DNA of 64,000 bases from Sweltsa coloradensis (lineage: Eukaryota > Arthropoda > Insecta > Plecoptera > Chloroperlidae), in assembly GCA_024449915.1 (NCBI GenBank), contig JAMZAV010002220.1:62001-126000 (forward strand), in the 5' to 3' direction. The notes below the pieces were generated by a model that saw only the letters and a program-made list of their open reading frames with translations, searched no databases and was not told the origin of the DNA. Each line of letters starts with the position of its first letter. Within the stretch, counting starts at the first letter, position 1. The translations under genes and the position numbers were made by a program. Positions 38,301 through 47,440 of this stretch are shown here, one piece after another.

Positions 38301-41300
38301 GGTACAGCCTTGAACACTTGCATGTTTTATTAGACATAAAAGGAGATTGCAAATTCAATTTTTTTTGGGGGGGAAGCTTGGGCTGTAGCAGCCTTGCAAA
38401 CACATTTCAAAATTGAAATATACATGGTCAATACTCAATGAGTCAATATTGAATAGGAACAAATCAAATTATTGTTCTCATGTTCTCAAAGAATTAAACA
38501 AAGAAAGATTTATATAATCTATCAAAATCATAGGCCTAGTATATCAGGAATTAGGTACACTATTTATTTCTTGTTATAATTTTAGTTTTACAGTACTATT
38601 AGATTAGGACTACAAATCAATTTCAACAGTTGGAGCAGAGTAGGCACACTAACAACTAGAAAGGGGGGGGGGGGTAAGATAAGGAGAGATGATCTTACGA
38701 CTGGTTGTGAGCGGGCCTGCGCGACAGCTCCTAGTGATCCCGTCATCTGGTCAGGGAGGTTGTCCTGGTAGGTGCTGCCCCTGGTGAACAGACAGATGCA
38801 GCTCACAGAACTCAGCGTATTCTCGTGATAAAGTTAAAACAGTTCATTAAGTTACATTTTTTAACACTTTAGTGAGTTTAGTGGATAGAACTCTTTATTT
38901 TTTACTAAACAACAAGGTTTAAGAAATCAAAAGCTATTTCCACCATCAAGCTGAAAGGATATAGCCTATTAAAACAAGAAAAGGTCAAGCAAGGTAGACA
39001 AAATACGTATTAACAATAAAAAATGAGCTATTAAAGTTGACAAATCAAGGTGATATAAAAGTAATTCTAACTCATAGTCATAGGGCAAAGGTCGAACTAA
39101 TCTCCCACCAGAGCGCAGAATGATTTACAGCATTTTGACGGCAGTGAATCATTGTTGTGGCAGGTGACAGATTTCTCACCAAAGTGCAGAACGATCGATG
39201 TTTGGTCACGGCCATGTGTAAGTTCCACTGGAACCACAATGTAAAGAGTACCGTGACCAAATCCTGAACATGCGATCCTAGCGGAGAATGCGGGCAAACC
39301 AGCTTGGCATTACCCTATTGTAGACAACGTATTCATGACTCATCATATCATAATGAACCAAGACTAAGTTAATACGAAAGAACTTTATTCGTTTTTCTGG
39401 ATAATTCAGGCCGAGCCAAGCTTCGATTCTCAGATTATCCAGAAAAAATACCAAAACTTGTTTTCTTACATCTATTTGAGTTGTGCACTAGCACTAATGC
39501 TAGTGTAACCACTCTACCTGTTTTTAATCCGGGGTTTTCATTACTCCAGGCAATACCAAAACACAAGTAGCGGAGCTGTACTGTATTGTGTACCAGGACT
39601 GGTATCCTAGATACTTTAACAATTAAATATTAGACATTATAAAATGAAAACTTAATTCATAAAATACAGGGGGAACAATAATCTTGAGAATGCAATGGGG
39701 AGAAGACTTGTAGCTGACACATCCAACAAACAGAAAGAGATTGACCAGAATAATTATGAGATTGGAAATTCAAGGAAGGAGAACAAGGGGCAGAACACAG
39801 TTCAACAATGGCAGGATTTATCTTAAACTGATGGTAGGGTACATTGTGTTAAGGGGCCAAACTCTAGGTACTCTTGCCACCAGCAATATGTATGTATTTT
39901 CACTATTTTGTAATCCAGACATACTGAAAATAAATAATAATAAAATAGTAAGGAAAGACATAGAAAAGTTACTAGGAGAAGACGGATACGTATTAAATCG
40001 GGTCAGGAGAGAAAAATATGGATAATAATTCTTCCATGCCAGGCTAGATGTGGCCATAAACGACGATGTTCTACAATTGCTTACGTTGTTTTTGACGACT
40101 CATACGTGACGTTTCTGGATTGAGCAAACATATCGAATTCAGAGTCTTCCTTCTCATGTTGGGAGCCCTGCTGCGCAGACACGCTACTGATCTTGCTGAG
40201 CTGCGAAGTTGCGTTTCCCCCGCCCAGACCTGAACATAGAGAAACAAATCTCTTAACTCTATGTCAGTGTAGGCAATATTATTGTAGATTTACACATTGG
40301 CTGGTTCATTGCTTTTAATTATTTGTTAATGATAGCTTATGTCAGGTGAATAAAATGAATTTTGGCCATGAACCCCCCAAAAGGCTCAAAAGGACAGTAT
40401 AACTAGTTTGAATAGCAGCTAATCAAAACATACTTTATTGAAAAAAAAAATACTGGTGAAAATTGGCTATAAACTGAATGAATGGAAGTGATGAAAGAGC
40501 TTGCACCCACACAAACAAAAGCTTAGAGTTGTACTGCAGCTGCTTCTAGCGAGCTTACATGTACAACAGCGCACTTACTTATTCCAGAGAGCTTGGAGGC
40601 AACAGCGCACTTACTTATTCCAGAGAGCTTGGAGGCAACAGCAGTGGCAGTGGCCCCCAGGGTATTGGGTGCAGCCTCGTCACTCAGATCTATCAGCGAA
40701 GCACCACCTACTTCCGCTGTTGGCTTCTGATTAGTAACGTCTGGTGCCGGCTGTTGACCGGCCACCCCAGCCGCCTGTCCGGTGCCTTCTCTGTTGTTCT
40801 CAAAACGTGTATACCTGCAAGGAGTCCGTTCAATACAGTGAAATACATAATGATTGATCCATGGGTCGCTTACGTACAAATGTATGTAAAACAATTATCA
40901 ATCATTAACTTTAAATCTTTCATTTAGCTGAATGACTTGACAAAACTGTTAAGTGTGGGAAATTAAATTGATTGATTGGATATTGCTTCACGTCTCATAT
41001 TAATGCACTTTGGCTATTCGAGACGATGAGTGGTGATACGCAGATGAGGATGAAGTATGAACAGAAGGGAGGAGGGGAAACCCGGTACTGGCACGTACCC
41101 TACTCCTTTCGAAAAGTACCAAGGGGACCAACGGCTTAACGTCCCATCCGAAAGGACGGTGTAACTTTGACAGTCGTTCCTCCACTAACCCGGACTGCCG
41201 AGCAGACATCGAGGAGAACCGTTACACTAGCTCTCCAACCCTCCATCTGCTCTAACCAGCGGTATATGCGAGTTTGAGGGCAGAGCAGTACCACTCTACC

Positions 41301-44300
41301 CCTGACCACGCCCGATTTTGCTTTTAACTTCGGTGTTCGAGTGGGAACCGGTTAAACGACCTCGGCTAAACTGCTAGCTTGTGGGTAATTAAAAGAACGC
41401 CACTAATTCACCTAAGGAAGAGGTTGTTGAGTTCGTCGTTGACTCGTAGAAGTTCGGCCGTCAGCTCGTCGTTGGCCAGTTTCCCAATCAGTTCCACCAG
41501 CCTCTGCTGCATTGCTCGACAGGTGGCGTGCAGATCCTGGAGCAGCTCTCGGTCGCTGGGATGTTCCTTGCCCGGGGTCAGCTCAGACAGCATCTCGCTC
41601 AGCACCGACATGTTGCCCTGGAAAGAAGGGCGCAGTCATTGGTTTTGTTTAACAAACAAGAATCTGATTTTTTTAAATCACAATTTTTATCTTGAAATCA
41701 ACTCTTTCATTTAAATCACCATTGATTCACAATTTTAAAATGTCTTAAAACTGTTGTAATTCAAATAGGCCTGCAATAGAAGGATGACACATTGGACATT
41801 GCATTTTAGTAGCAAATTAATTTTTTTGAAAGATTAGACCCAAGTGAAATTTTGCATAAAATGCTATAAAATATTATTAGGGGCTAAGTAGCTGGTCTAA
41901 ATAAAGAAAAAGTAGGTCTAAAGGAATTGTTAGACCTATGTAAATTAAAATCAATGTTTCTTATTTTAACAACATTAGGCCTACATGTTATTACCATTGG
42001 ATTTCAATATGGCTTCACTCACAAACATTGCTAGAAAAGCACCACAATAACTTCTGTACAATTTAGTAGGGAATCTACATAAGAAGGGTTTATATCATGT
42101 TTTTAAGACGGCAAAGACATAATTGCAGTATTGCACCTACCTGAACCACATCCAGCTCGCTCTGTAGCTTGCCAAGCTGATCAGAAGTGAGCACGGCAGG
42201 AGCGTGGGCTACTACTGCGGGTGATCCGGGCGCAAGGGCGGGCGATGCGGGCGGCACCGGCGATACAGAGACCATGGGCGGGGCAACGGCACTCACTGCC
42301 ATTGGCTCGCTGCCAGGTATACTCTGCAAGATTACCTTGGTTACGAGTCAGAAACAAGACCATTAGGTTATGTGAGTTACAGGTCAAAAGTAGGTGCATA
42401 GTACCTAACTACTAAAGGAGGAGATTCTATCAGTGTGAAGAGGTACGTGGCGGTAGAATTGATATTAGTGCAGGGTTGCCACCAAGTAGACCTACCTGTT
42501 TTTTTTTGTTTTTTTTTATTGTATGGACTGGAAAAAAAACTCAGAAATCCTTGAAAATTGCTAAATTTAGTATTTAGCATGATATAACATAGGTAACTGT
42601 TAAAGGAATAATACTAATTTTCACAATTCCACACAAAACTGTGTGCAGGGTAGGCCCTATGGCAGAAATTTTTTCGAGACTTTAACCAACCATTTTTTGA
42701 TCATGAGACATAGGCTACTATGGTAGCTATAAGGACTGCTCAATGCAGCAAACAGTCAGGTAGTCAAGTGGCTAGAACCAAGAAATCAACTTACTCGTTG
42801 TGGGGTGTGTATCGGAGCCATCGTATCTAGGTCAGTCATGGGAAACTCGATGCCCTTCTGTTTGAGGTCGTGGTACACCTGTACTACCCCAACTAGCTCT
42901 GCCTGCTGGCGGAAAGCGTCTGCCCAGCTCTGGATCAGGCTTAGCACCTTCTCTTGAACGGCAGTCGGCGGGTCGTTCTTGGGGCCTACGAAACACACCG
43001 CTCACTTAAACATTGTTGATTCAATTTAATTTATTGTCTTGATTTAAATTGATCTACATAATATACCCAATGTAGGCCTACACATTAAGTTCATTCATTA
43101 GTAGGCTACACAGGTAAAATAAACACCCATGTTTAATCGACTAAGACAAACACAAAAAACTAACATGTTCACATTAAAAAATACCTGTATGCGAGTGTAC
43201 GGTAACTAGGTAGTTTGGTATTGGAATTTGGATTTAAAATAAAATTACCACTCAAACAAACATTATCCATTTAGAAAGGCTGATTGGAGGTACCAGTAGG
43301 TATGGTAGGAACCTTTTTACCAGCACAAGCCAAACAGAAATTTGAATCAATTGAAATAGCACGGACGTGCTGTAGACCTGTGCTAATTTATTTTATATTA
43401 TTTAAGAAAACTTTTAGCTTTTAGCTCGGATAAGGATGGAAATTACAAATTGCAAGCACATTCATCAGTCTAGTAGGTCCTTAGCCTACACTGAACAAAC
43501 AAAACATTTAACACCTTCACTGCCATACACGAGTTTTATCGCTTTAAAATTACCGTTAAAAATTGCCGTACATGAGTTTGCTCGTTTAAGCGACGAGCAC
43601 TTTGAACATGTATATGTTCAGCGAAGCTGTTATTTGTGTGCAAGAGAATACCGGTAGGGTACTAACCGATAAGTTTTACCAACTCCTGCACAAACTCCTT
43701 GCTGCAGACCACTATGTGGAAGCGTTTGCCGCAGTTCTTGACGCACGTCTCGAGCACAGTAAGCGTGTACATGACGACGGTGTAATTCTTGCCAGCGTTC
43801 TGTTGCAGTCGCTTACGGATTGCTTTGATTCCGTCTTTCGGTCCTTCCTCGGTCTCATTGATTATGTCACAGATCTCCATGTTGAGCGCCCAGTTCTCAG
43901 ACGCCAGAGAGGCATCGGTTGCCTGCTCTGTAAGACAACAACAACAACAGTTATTATTATTATATATATATCAAACACCCTTTTTCCAACATTCGTCGGG
44001 TCGGGGGGTTCATTCATTAGTAGGCTACACAGGTAAAATAAACACCCATGTTTAATCGACTAAGACAAACACAAAAAACTAACATGTTCACATTAAAAAA
44101 TAAATAAATTAAATAAATTAATTAAATAAAAAATTATTATTATTATTATTTATTTGCCTTTGAATATGTACAAAACAAAGACAGGCAGCCAGAAGAGGGC
44201 TTGAAGCCCAAAACACATGTGGTGTCCGACTGCCTTACTACAACATACCAACATAAATAAAAATAACTAACAATACATACAATGAAATATTTACAAAATA

Positions 44301-46750
44301 ATGCAATTGACACGCACGCGCACACACTCACACGCACACGCACACACACACACACACACACACACTCACATTCACACTCACACTAACACTCACACACACA
44401 CTCACACACACTCACACTTGCACAAAACAAGTTAATTTCAGTTGACACGTGGAGGAATATATGTTCGAATTATGTTGATGGATCGTTTATCAACTACTAG
44501 GGCTCATCCCCTGGTCCCAGTCATTTGTGAAATTTCACATTCTTTCAGATTAAAAAATTAGGTACATTTTTCACATTATGTAGCCTAGCCTACTTTTTTC
44601 TTTGAAACACATTTTCACATGACTACAAATGCCTACAGTAAGGGCTATTAGATTGCTAGTAAATTATTGAAAGCATTTAGCTTAGGCCCAAGACTTTTGC
44701 GGCTCAAACATGTTAATAATAGAGTGAAACGGGTAGGCCTACTAATTTTGCTGTGTCACTGATATCATTTTGCTGTGGGAGTTTTATTTTTAGGTAGGCC
44801 TCCTCACTGTACGAACTCAAAACCTAGGCACGCTTGTCGCGAAGCGGGTCCAACTTTCAACCACATTTTTTTTTCCCAATAAAATCAATGGAAAACAACT
44901 TCAAATTAGAAATAAGTTAATATTAAGTAAGTATAGTGAGTAATTAATAGTAAACACTCTCGAATTAAACGAATAATGTCAAATAATTTACATTATTGAA
45001 CATGAACGTCGTCTCACTCTGATCAACGCGCCATTTTGGATTTTGGTTGTTATTGTCATTTACTTAGTAGGTGTACCAACCTTTTTGCGATATTGTGGTT
45101 ATTTTATAAGTAAACAATTAAATAGTCGAATAGCACGGGGGTTTGGGGGCGGAGCCCCCGACGGGGTCCAGGGGCGGAGCCCCGGCGGGGGCGGGGGGGC
45201 TGGCCCCCAGAACAGAATGAGGTACAAACAAACAAACACGACAGGGACCGCAGGACAAACGTAAGTTTGGTGTGTTTTTTGGTTGGTACGGTGGAGAATG
45301 GAGAGACTTTGCCAAAATGGCCGCCGTGATCAACTAATACAGTGCAATTAGTCTGTGAGTAATATTGTGTTCACCTATGTAATTGTTAATTTTGCAAAGT
45401 GGTGATTATAATAAATTGTTAATATTGAATTTTTACACATTTATTTCTAATTTGTAGTTGTTTTCCATTGATTTTATTGGGGGAAAAGTGTGGTTGAAAG
45501 TTGGACCCGCTTAGCGACAAGAGTTCCAAACCTATACGTAGGCCTAGACCCTAGGCCTACTCTAGGCCCTATGGTAGTTTCAAATTTAATTTTTTTTCCC
45601 CTACCCGACTTAGGCCTAGTTGGAAATAGGGCTTGATATTAATTAATTAAATTGTAACTTTTTTAATTCACCAGAACTTGTTGAATCTAGACTTAACAAA
45701 TATTGTTCTCGGCAAGCAGCATGGGGGTGGGGGAGCGGAAGTCTCCAGTTCAGGTAACTCATCTGCTAGCCGTGCCCTAATCCAATCAGGTGATTTGTAG
45801 GTAATCTGAGCTAAGGTAGGCGGGAACTGAGAGAGGTTGCTTGGCAAGGATCGGGTTTCTGTAACCTTGGATAGATTGCGACAGAGTATCCTGACCAGAT
45901 CAGGATTGCATAAGAACCCTAGGCCAATGTGATAGGAAATCGATGTAGCCTAAATGGTTTTTCTCGATGACCCAGCCAGGTCTTTGCCAAAAATTAGATT
46001 AACTGTAACCCTATGGAGGGACTGGGCTACCCTACCTACTATAGGCTTACAACTTGAATAAGCCTATAGGCTAAGGTTAATATAGGCTAGGCTAAGCAGG
46101 ACTATTGTCCAAGTCTCAGTTTCAATTTATTAGCAGTTCATTCTTATTACATAATAATATCACTCATATAGAGTAGAACAGTAGATCAAGTATTGAACAG
46201 TTGTAAATGTTACAAGTTTGTAATGGAAGCAAAGACCTAGGCCTAGACCTAGCCTAGGCCAGTCTACAGCTTCCCATTAAGAAGAACAAATTAAAACAGA
46301 GAATTATTAGTGCTTGACACTTGCATCTCTCCTAGCCTAAGCACCTAGGCCTAGGCTAGGGCTAGCTAGGCGACGCCTATAACCAGTAGGGCGTTACGAC
46401 AGGGGCTTGGTCGGTCAGAGCCAAGGCCTAAAGGCGTAGTAGCACAATCAATTGATTTTAGGATGTTAGCAAATAGCAATTCGTGAACTGGTTCCTCTAC
46501 AATGGGAAAATGTTTGCTACTTGTTGATGACTTGACATTTCAACTTCAGGCTTGGCTGGGGGACAGGCCATTGCTACGAAAACAATACCAAAAATAGACT
46601 TTGTATGGTGTTTACGTGTTCCAAGTACTTTCATGGCGATCGACAGATCGATAATTAATTTTGCAACCATACGGTTTTTAGATATTTACCTATTCTTTGG
46701 CCAACGGGAGTAGCAAAAGGATTTCCAATTCCTCCGAAAAAAGACGTCAT
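21486..46750 (-). CDS. TOM1: TOM1/TOM1L2-type VHS-GAT endosomal adaptor, complete
   Basis: Ten coding exons on the minus strand: 46690-46750, 43667-43927, 42795-42985, 42141-42323, 41412-41617, 40615-40814, 40085-40229, 38699-38780, 24161-24211 and 21486-21671. All junctions fit GT-AG with phases 1,1,0,0,2,1,2,0,0. The sum of 1,566 nt gives 521 residues, close to vertebrate TOM1/TOM1L2 (about 490-510). The start ATG opens MTSFFGG, then [13 protein letters not shown], the VHS N-terminus. Exons 2-3 complete the VHS domain ([31 protein letters not shown], PMTDLD). A Pro/Ala-rich linker follows, then the GAT helices ([12 protein letters not shown] to [16 protein letters not shown]). Exon 6 has a clathrin-box-like LIDLS near residue 341, exon 7 EFDMFAQ, and exon 10 [13 protein letters not shown] and the terminal LFAL. 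TOM1 proteins bind ubiquitin, Tollip and clathrin on endosomes and recruit myosin VI. Intron 8 is 14.5 kb and full of transposons. TOM1 versus TOM1L2 is not resolved; an invertebrate pro-ortholog is likely. Confidence 0.93.
25050..25120 (-). repeat. tRNA-like segment in TOM1 intron 8
   Basis: The plus strand has tgggagtcgaacccagatca followed by cggtagctaaacaatgagc, giving a minus-strand B-box-like gggttcgactccc. It is similar in kind to the other tRNA-like repeats here. Confidence 0.35.
25433..27822 (+). mobile_element. P-element/THAP-like DNA transposon relic
   Basis: The ends are long imperfect inverted repeats. The left begins tatggagaccgtat and holds gctgcgagcggtgacgttca; the right end reads tatgggggaccgtat and the same 20-mer on the opposite strand. 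Near the left end, 25,642-25,700 encodes [17 protein letters not shown]. In another frame, 25,754-25,801 encodes [16 protein letters not shown]. Together these are the C2-CH zinc-binding ends of a THAP domain, the DNA-binding module of P-element-type transposases, separated by stops and a frameshift. The gene is dead. The interior is filled by unrelated repeats, including a SINE-like copy (about 25,885-26,015). This lies in TOM1 intron 8. Confidence 0.6.
26090..27430. other. Homopolymer-enriched block, possible low-quality sequence
   Basis: Two segments can be compared with better copies in the same window. Positions 26,090-26,660 match the MITE at 11,258-11,907, and 27,000-27,480 match 50,150-50,540. 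In both cases many differences convert mixed sequence into runs of A, C, G or T. This pattern looks more like base-calling or gap-filling error than normal decay. Confidence 0.45.
28129..29029. mobile_element. hAT-like non-autonomous element with 8-bp TSD
   Basis: Ends are TAGTGATGTAAA (left) and TTTACATCCCTA (right), an inverted repeat with one mismatch. The flanking 8-bp duplication GGTGTAGG is perfect (28,121-28,128 and 29,030-29,037). Subterminal sequence is rich in ggaaatatttcc palindromes. No transposase ORF is present. It lies in TOM1 intron 8. Confidence 0.8.
29286..29345. repeat. (GA)n microsatellite
   Basis: A run of gaga/gaaa repeats. Overlapping open frames in several phases around here are by-products of the simple repeat and not genes. 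Confidence 0.9.
29830..29869 (-). ncRNA. Degenerate hammerhead-ribozyme-like motif, left PLE arm
   Basis: This is the mirror copy of the motif at 32,716-32,752. The minus strand reads ctgagtgataaagacc, a loop, ggtcgaaacg. Stem II (GACC/GGUC) and the GAAA strand are present, but the CUGAUGA core strand is altered. Hammerhead motifs are known in Penelope-like elements. Catalytic activity is doubtful. Confidence 0.4.
29986..30736 (-). pseudogene. Penelope-like element ORF fragment with GIY-YIG endonuclease (left arm)
   Basis: A frame on the minus strand is open from the transposon insertion at 30,736 down to a stop at 29,986. It begins [18 protein letters not shown], the region after the reverse-transcriptase palm in PLEs. 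A basic Pro-rich linker follows, then [12 protein letters not shown], a Cys/His motif typical of the PLE endonuclease. Next comes the GIY-YIG-like core [20 protein letters not shown] with [10 protein letters not shown] downstream. This nuclease type nicks DNA to prime reverse transcription. The ORF lacks most of the reverse transcriptase and is cut by the TIR element, so it is a dead fragment despite about 250 open codons. It lies antisense to nothing coding, within TOM1 intron 8. Confidence 0.8.
30737..31495. mobile_element. 759-bp TIR element inserted in the left PLE arm
   Basis: The ends are TAGGGAACCTAAGT and its complement ACTTAGGTTCCCTA. The inverted similarity continues imperfectly inward (ggttctctccggtc / gaccagagagaacc). 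The right PLE arm keeps the empty site (rc: cacaaTAGTATGAGAG), which dates this insertion after the palindrome formed. A TA duplication is possible but ambiguous because TA also begins the terminal repeat. No transposase frame is recognised. Confidence 0.75.
31680..32599 (+). pseudogene. Penelope-like element coding fragment (right arm)
   Basis: Plus-strand mirror of the left arm. It covers the end of the reverse transcriptase ([39 protein letters not shown]) through the GIY-YIG domain ([17 protein letters not shown] near 32,350-32,400) to a stop at 32,597-32,599. Single-base indels break the frame at several points. Some stretches open here are shifted in the left arm and the reverse, so the two arms complement each other. 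Not functional. Confidence 0.75.
32716..32752 (+). ncRNA. Degenerate hammerhead-ribozyme-like motif, right PLE arm
   Basis: The sequence has ctgagtgataaa, stem II gacc-actagtt-ggtc and cgaaacg. Order and spacing resemble PLE hammerheads (CUGAUGA, stem II, GAAA). The position equivalent to the catalytic G8 appears to be A, so activity is unlikely. Confidence 0.45.
33000..33300 (+). mobile_element. Tail relic of a second Penelope-like family
   Basis: Positions 33,154-33,181 carry ctgagaaa, ggtc-acgta-gacc and gaaac, the same hammerhead-like layout. Downstream is aggtaagctgttggccctcc, matching the equivalent position after the first element (aggtaagctgtcgtccttct near 32,810). Flanking sequence differs, so it is a related but distinct PLE terminus lying just beyond the palindrome. 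Confidence 0.45.
33480..34765. other. AT-rich intronic sequence, nothing recognised
   Basis: Part of TOM1 intron 8. No repeat shared with the rest of the window and no plausible exon was noticed. Confidence 0.5.
34768..35165. mobile_element. TTAA-flanked MITE (family also at 10.8 kb and 49.9-51.5 kb)
   Basis: Bounded by TTAA at 34,768-34,771 and 35,162-35,165. The left end is GAGAGTATAGGACA and the right end on the other strand is GAGGGAATGGGACA; similarity continues inward (ttagcaaattgc / ggcagttagc). TTAA sites suggest piggyBac-type mobilisation. Confidence 0.7.
36010..37075. mobile_element. hAT-like element, 1.07 kb
   Basis: Terminal inverted repeats are TAGGGCTGTGCGA and TCGCACAGCCCTA. 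Subterminal blocks are rich in cgagttcgag-type words in both orientations. The flanking 8-mers ttaaaaat and ttaataat match at 7 of 8 positions, consistent with an 8-bp duplication. The interior is full of taggcctag-like words and has no transposase. Confidence 0.75.
37096..37439. mobile_element. hAT-like MITE, copy 1, perfect 8-bp TSD
   Basis: Ends are TAGGGATGACATCGGGTA and TACCCGATGTCATCACTA, inverted with one mismatch. The target duplication CTAGGTAG is exact on both sides (37,088-37,095 and 37,440-37,447) and fits the hAT preference nTnnnnAn. The same family occurs at 59,451-59,951. Confidence 0.88.
37742..38301. mobile_element. CAGTGGC-type TIR element with 8-bp TSD
   Basis: Ends are CAGTGGCATATCCA and TGGATACGCCACTG. 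The flanking 8-bp word GTACAGCC is identical on both sides (37,734-37,741 and 38,302-38,309). The interior is non-coding. Confidence 0.85.
40565..40636 (-). promoter_or_regulatory. TOM1: In-frame 36-bp duplication of a TOM1 splice donor
   Basis: The 36-bp unit at 40,565-40,600 is repeated exactly at 40,601-40,636. On the minus strand each copy ends in ggaataa followed by a consensus donor gtaagt. The first donor ends exon 6 at 40,615 and the second at 40,579. Because 36 is a multiple of three and the phase is unchanged, using the distal donor adds 12 residues ([12 protein letters not shown]) without a stop. The site lies just after the clathrin-box segment. Which donor is used is not known. 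Confidence 0.85.
41040..41370 (+). mobile_element. SINE-like repeat with 5S-rRNA-like 3' part, copy 1
   Basis: It shares long blocks with 63,065-63,410 (aaaccggtactggcac-like, ggggaccaacggctt, cgtcccatccgaaaggacgg, actgccgagcagac). The end of both copies (gaccacgcccgat, gcttttaacttcggtg, gagtgggaacc) resembles the internal region of 5S rRNA read in reverse complement. A 5S-derived (SINE3-type) origin is therefore possible. It lies in TOM1 intron 5. Confidence 0.55.
43090..44100. repeat. Pair of identical ~91-bp direct repeats flanking TOM1 exon 2
   Basis: The segment ttcattcattagtaggctac to cacattaaaaaat occurs at 43,090-43,181 and again at 44,009-44,100 with no difference that I can see. 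Exon 2 (43,667-43,927) lies between them. The repeats are 919 bp apart. Confidence 0.85.
44310..44420. repeat. (CA)n microsatellite
   Basis: A run of cacaca and cactca repeats in TOM1 intron 1. Open frames over it are simple-repeat artefacts. Confidence 0.9.
44834..45520. mobile_element. Fold-back MITE with long terminal inverted repeats
   Basis: The left end ttgtcgcgaagcgggtccaa is matched on the other strand at 45,501-45,520. The inverted similarity runs inward about 80 bp (through caatggaaaacaac), and again at ccattttgg/ccaaaatgg. The centre (about 45,135-45,210) has a GC-rich set of hairpins, gggggcggagcccccg and ggggcggagcccc. It lies in TOM1 intron 1. Confidence 0.8.
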
Positions 46751-47440
46751 ATTGATAAAGGCCTGTCCTGTTTACCACTGTACACTGTTGAACCTAGGCC
46801 TGTTTGCAGGTTATTGATGTGCAGCACGGGGGGAGCAACTTTTCAAATATTAAGTTAAAGGTCTGTGACCCCGTGGTTTAACCACACTCTCAAAGAAACA
46901 TACAGTTTATCAGAATACTATAGAAGTAATTCAACACTTTGATCGTCACCAAGTGCACAAAACGACGCCAGAAATGAATAATTAATGAACTAACTTATTA
47001 CTTTTTACACCAGACGATTTCACTGTTGGTAAGCCTAGCCTGACAATTTACAGCGGACAGCAAAACAAACCGCGTTTCAAAATCACTGTCACGGTCACGG
47101 ACTGTCAATGAAGAGAAAGTTTTGTACTAGAAAATATAAAGGGCTAGATCACGGCTAGCCCAAGGAAAACAAATAAACCTGCGTTGTTTCTACGAAAGCT
47201 TACAAGGTTGCACAGCAGCTGTCATGTGACTCATTCTCAACTGACTTGCGTCGAGGATGGGGGCGTGCCTCCTAATGGGATTTGATTGGGTGGGCGACAA
47301 ACGTCATAAAAGTTATGTTGTCATGGCAACCATATAATGCTAAACATGGAGATGGATGACAGATCAGCGAAATAAACAATAACAACGTATTATTCCGAAA
47401 TATTTTCTGCTGTTACTCATTTTAATTTAATTCCTGAAAA
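46751..47440. promoter_or_regulatory. Head-to-head TOM1/DRC3 intergenic region, probable bidirectional promoter
   Basis: The start codons of TOM1 (-) and DRC3 (+) are 690 bp apart. The DRC3-proximal part contains a GC-box-like gggggcgtg (near 47,260), an inverted CCAAT box gattgg (near 47,284), a CRE-like acgtcat (47,301-47,307) and the X-box at 47,317-47,330. Transcription start sites cannot be placed from sequence. Confidence 0.6.
47317..47330 (+). promoter_or_regulatory. RFX X-box-like motif upstream of DRC3
   Basis: GTTGTCATGGCAAC differs by one base from the palindromic X-box GTTGCCATGGCAAC. It lies 110 bp before the DRC3 start codon. RFX factors acting through X-boxes close to the start are a known way of switching on ciliary genes, and DRC3 is a motile-cilium gene. 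Confidence 0.65.

Noticed and set aside
39078..39297. Minus-strand frames between TOM1 exons 7 and 8, considered as a TOM1 exon
   Set aside because: They do not resemble TOM1, and the phases of the flanking exons join correctly without them; 38,699-38,780 supplies the expected region.
39741..40025. 94-codon plus-strand frame with GRRTRGRTQ, considered as a LINE tail
   Set aside because: The resemblance is too short and lacks the following conserved W and DR motifs; left unassigned.
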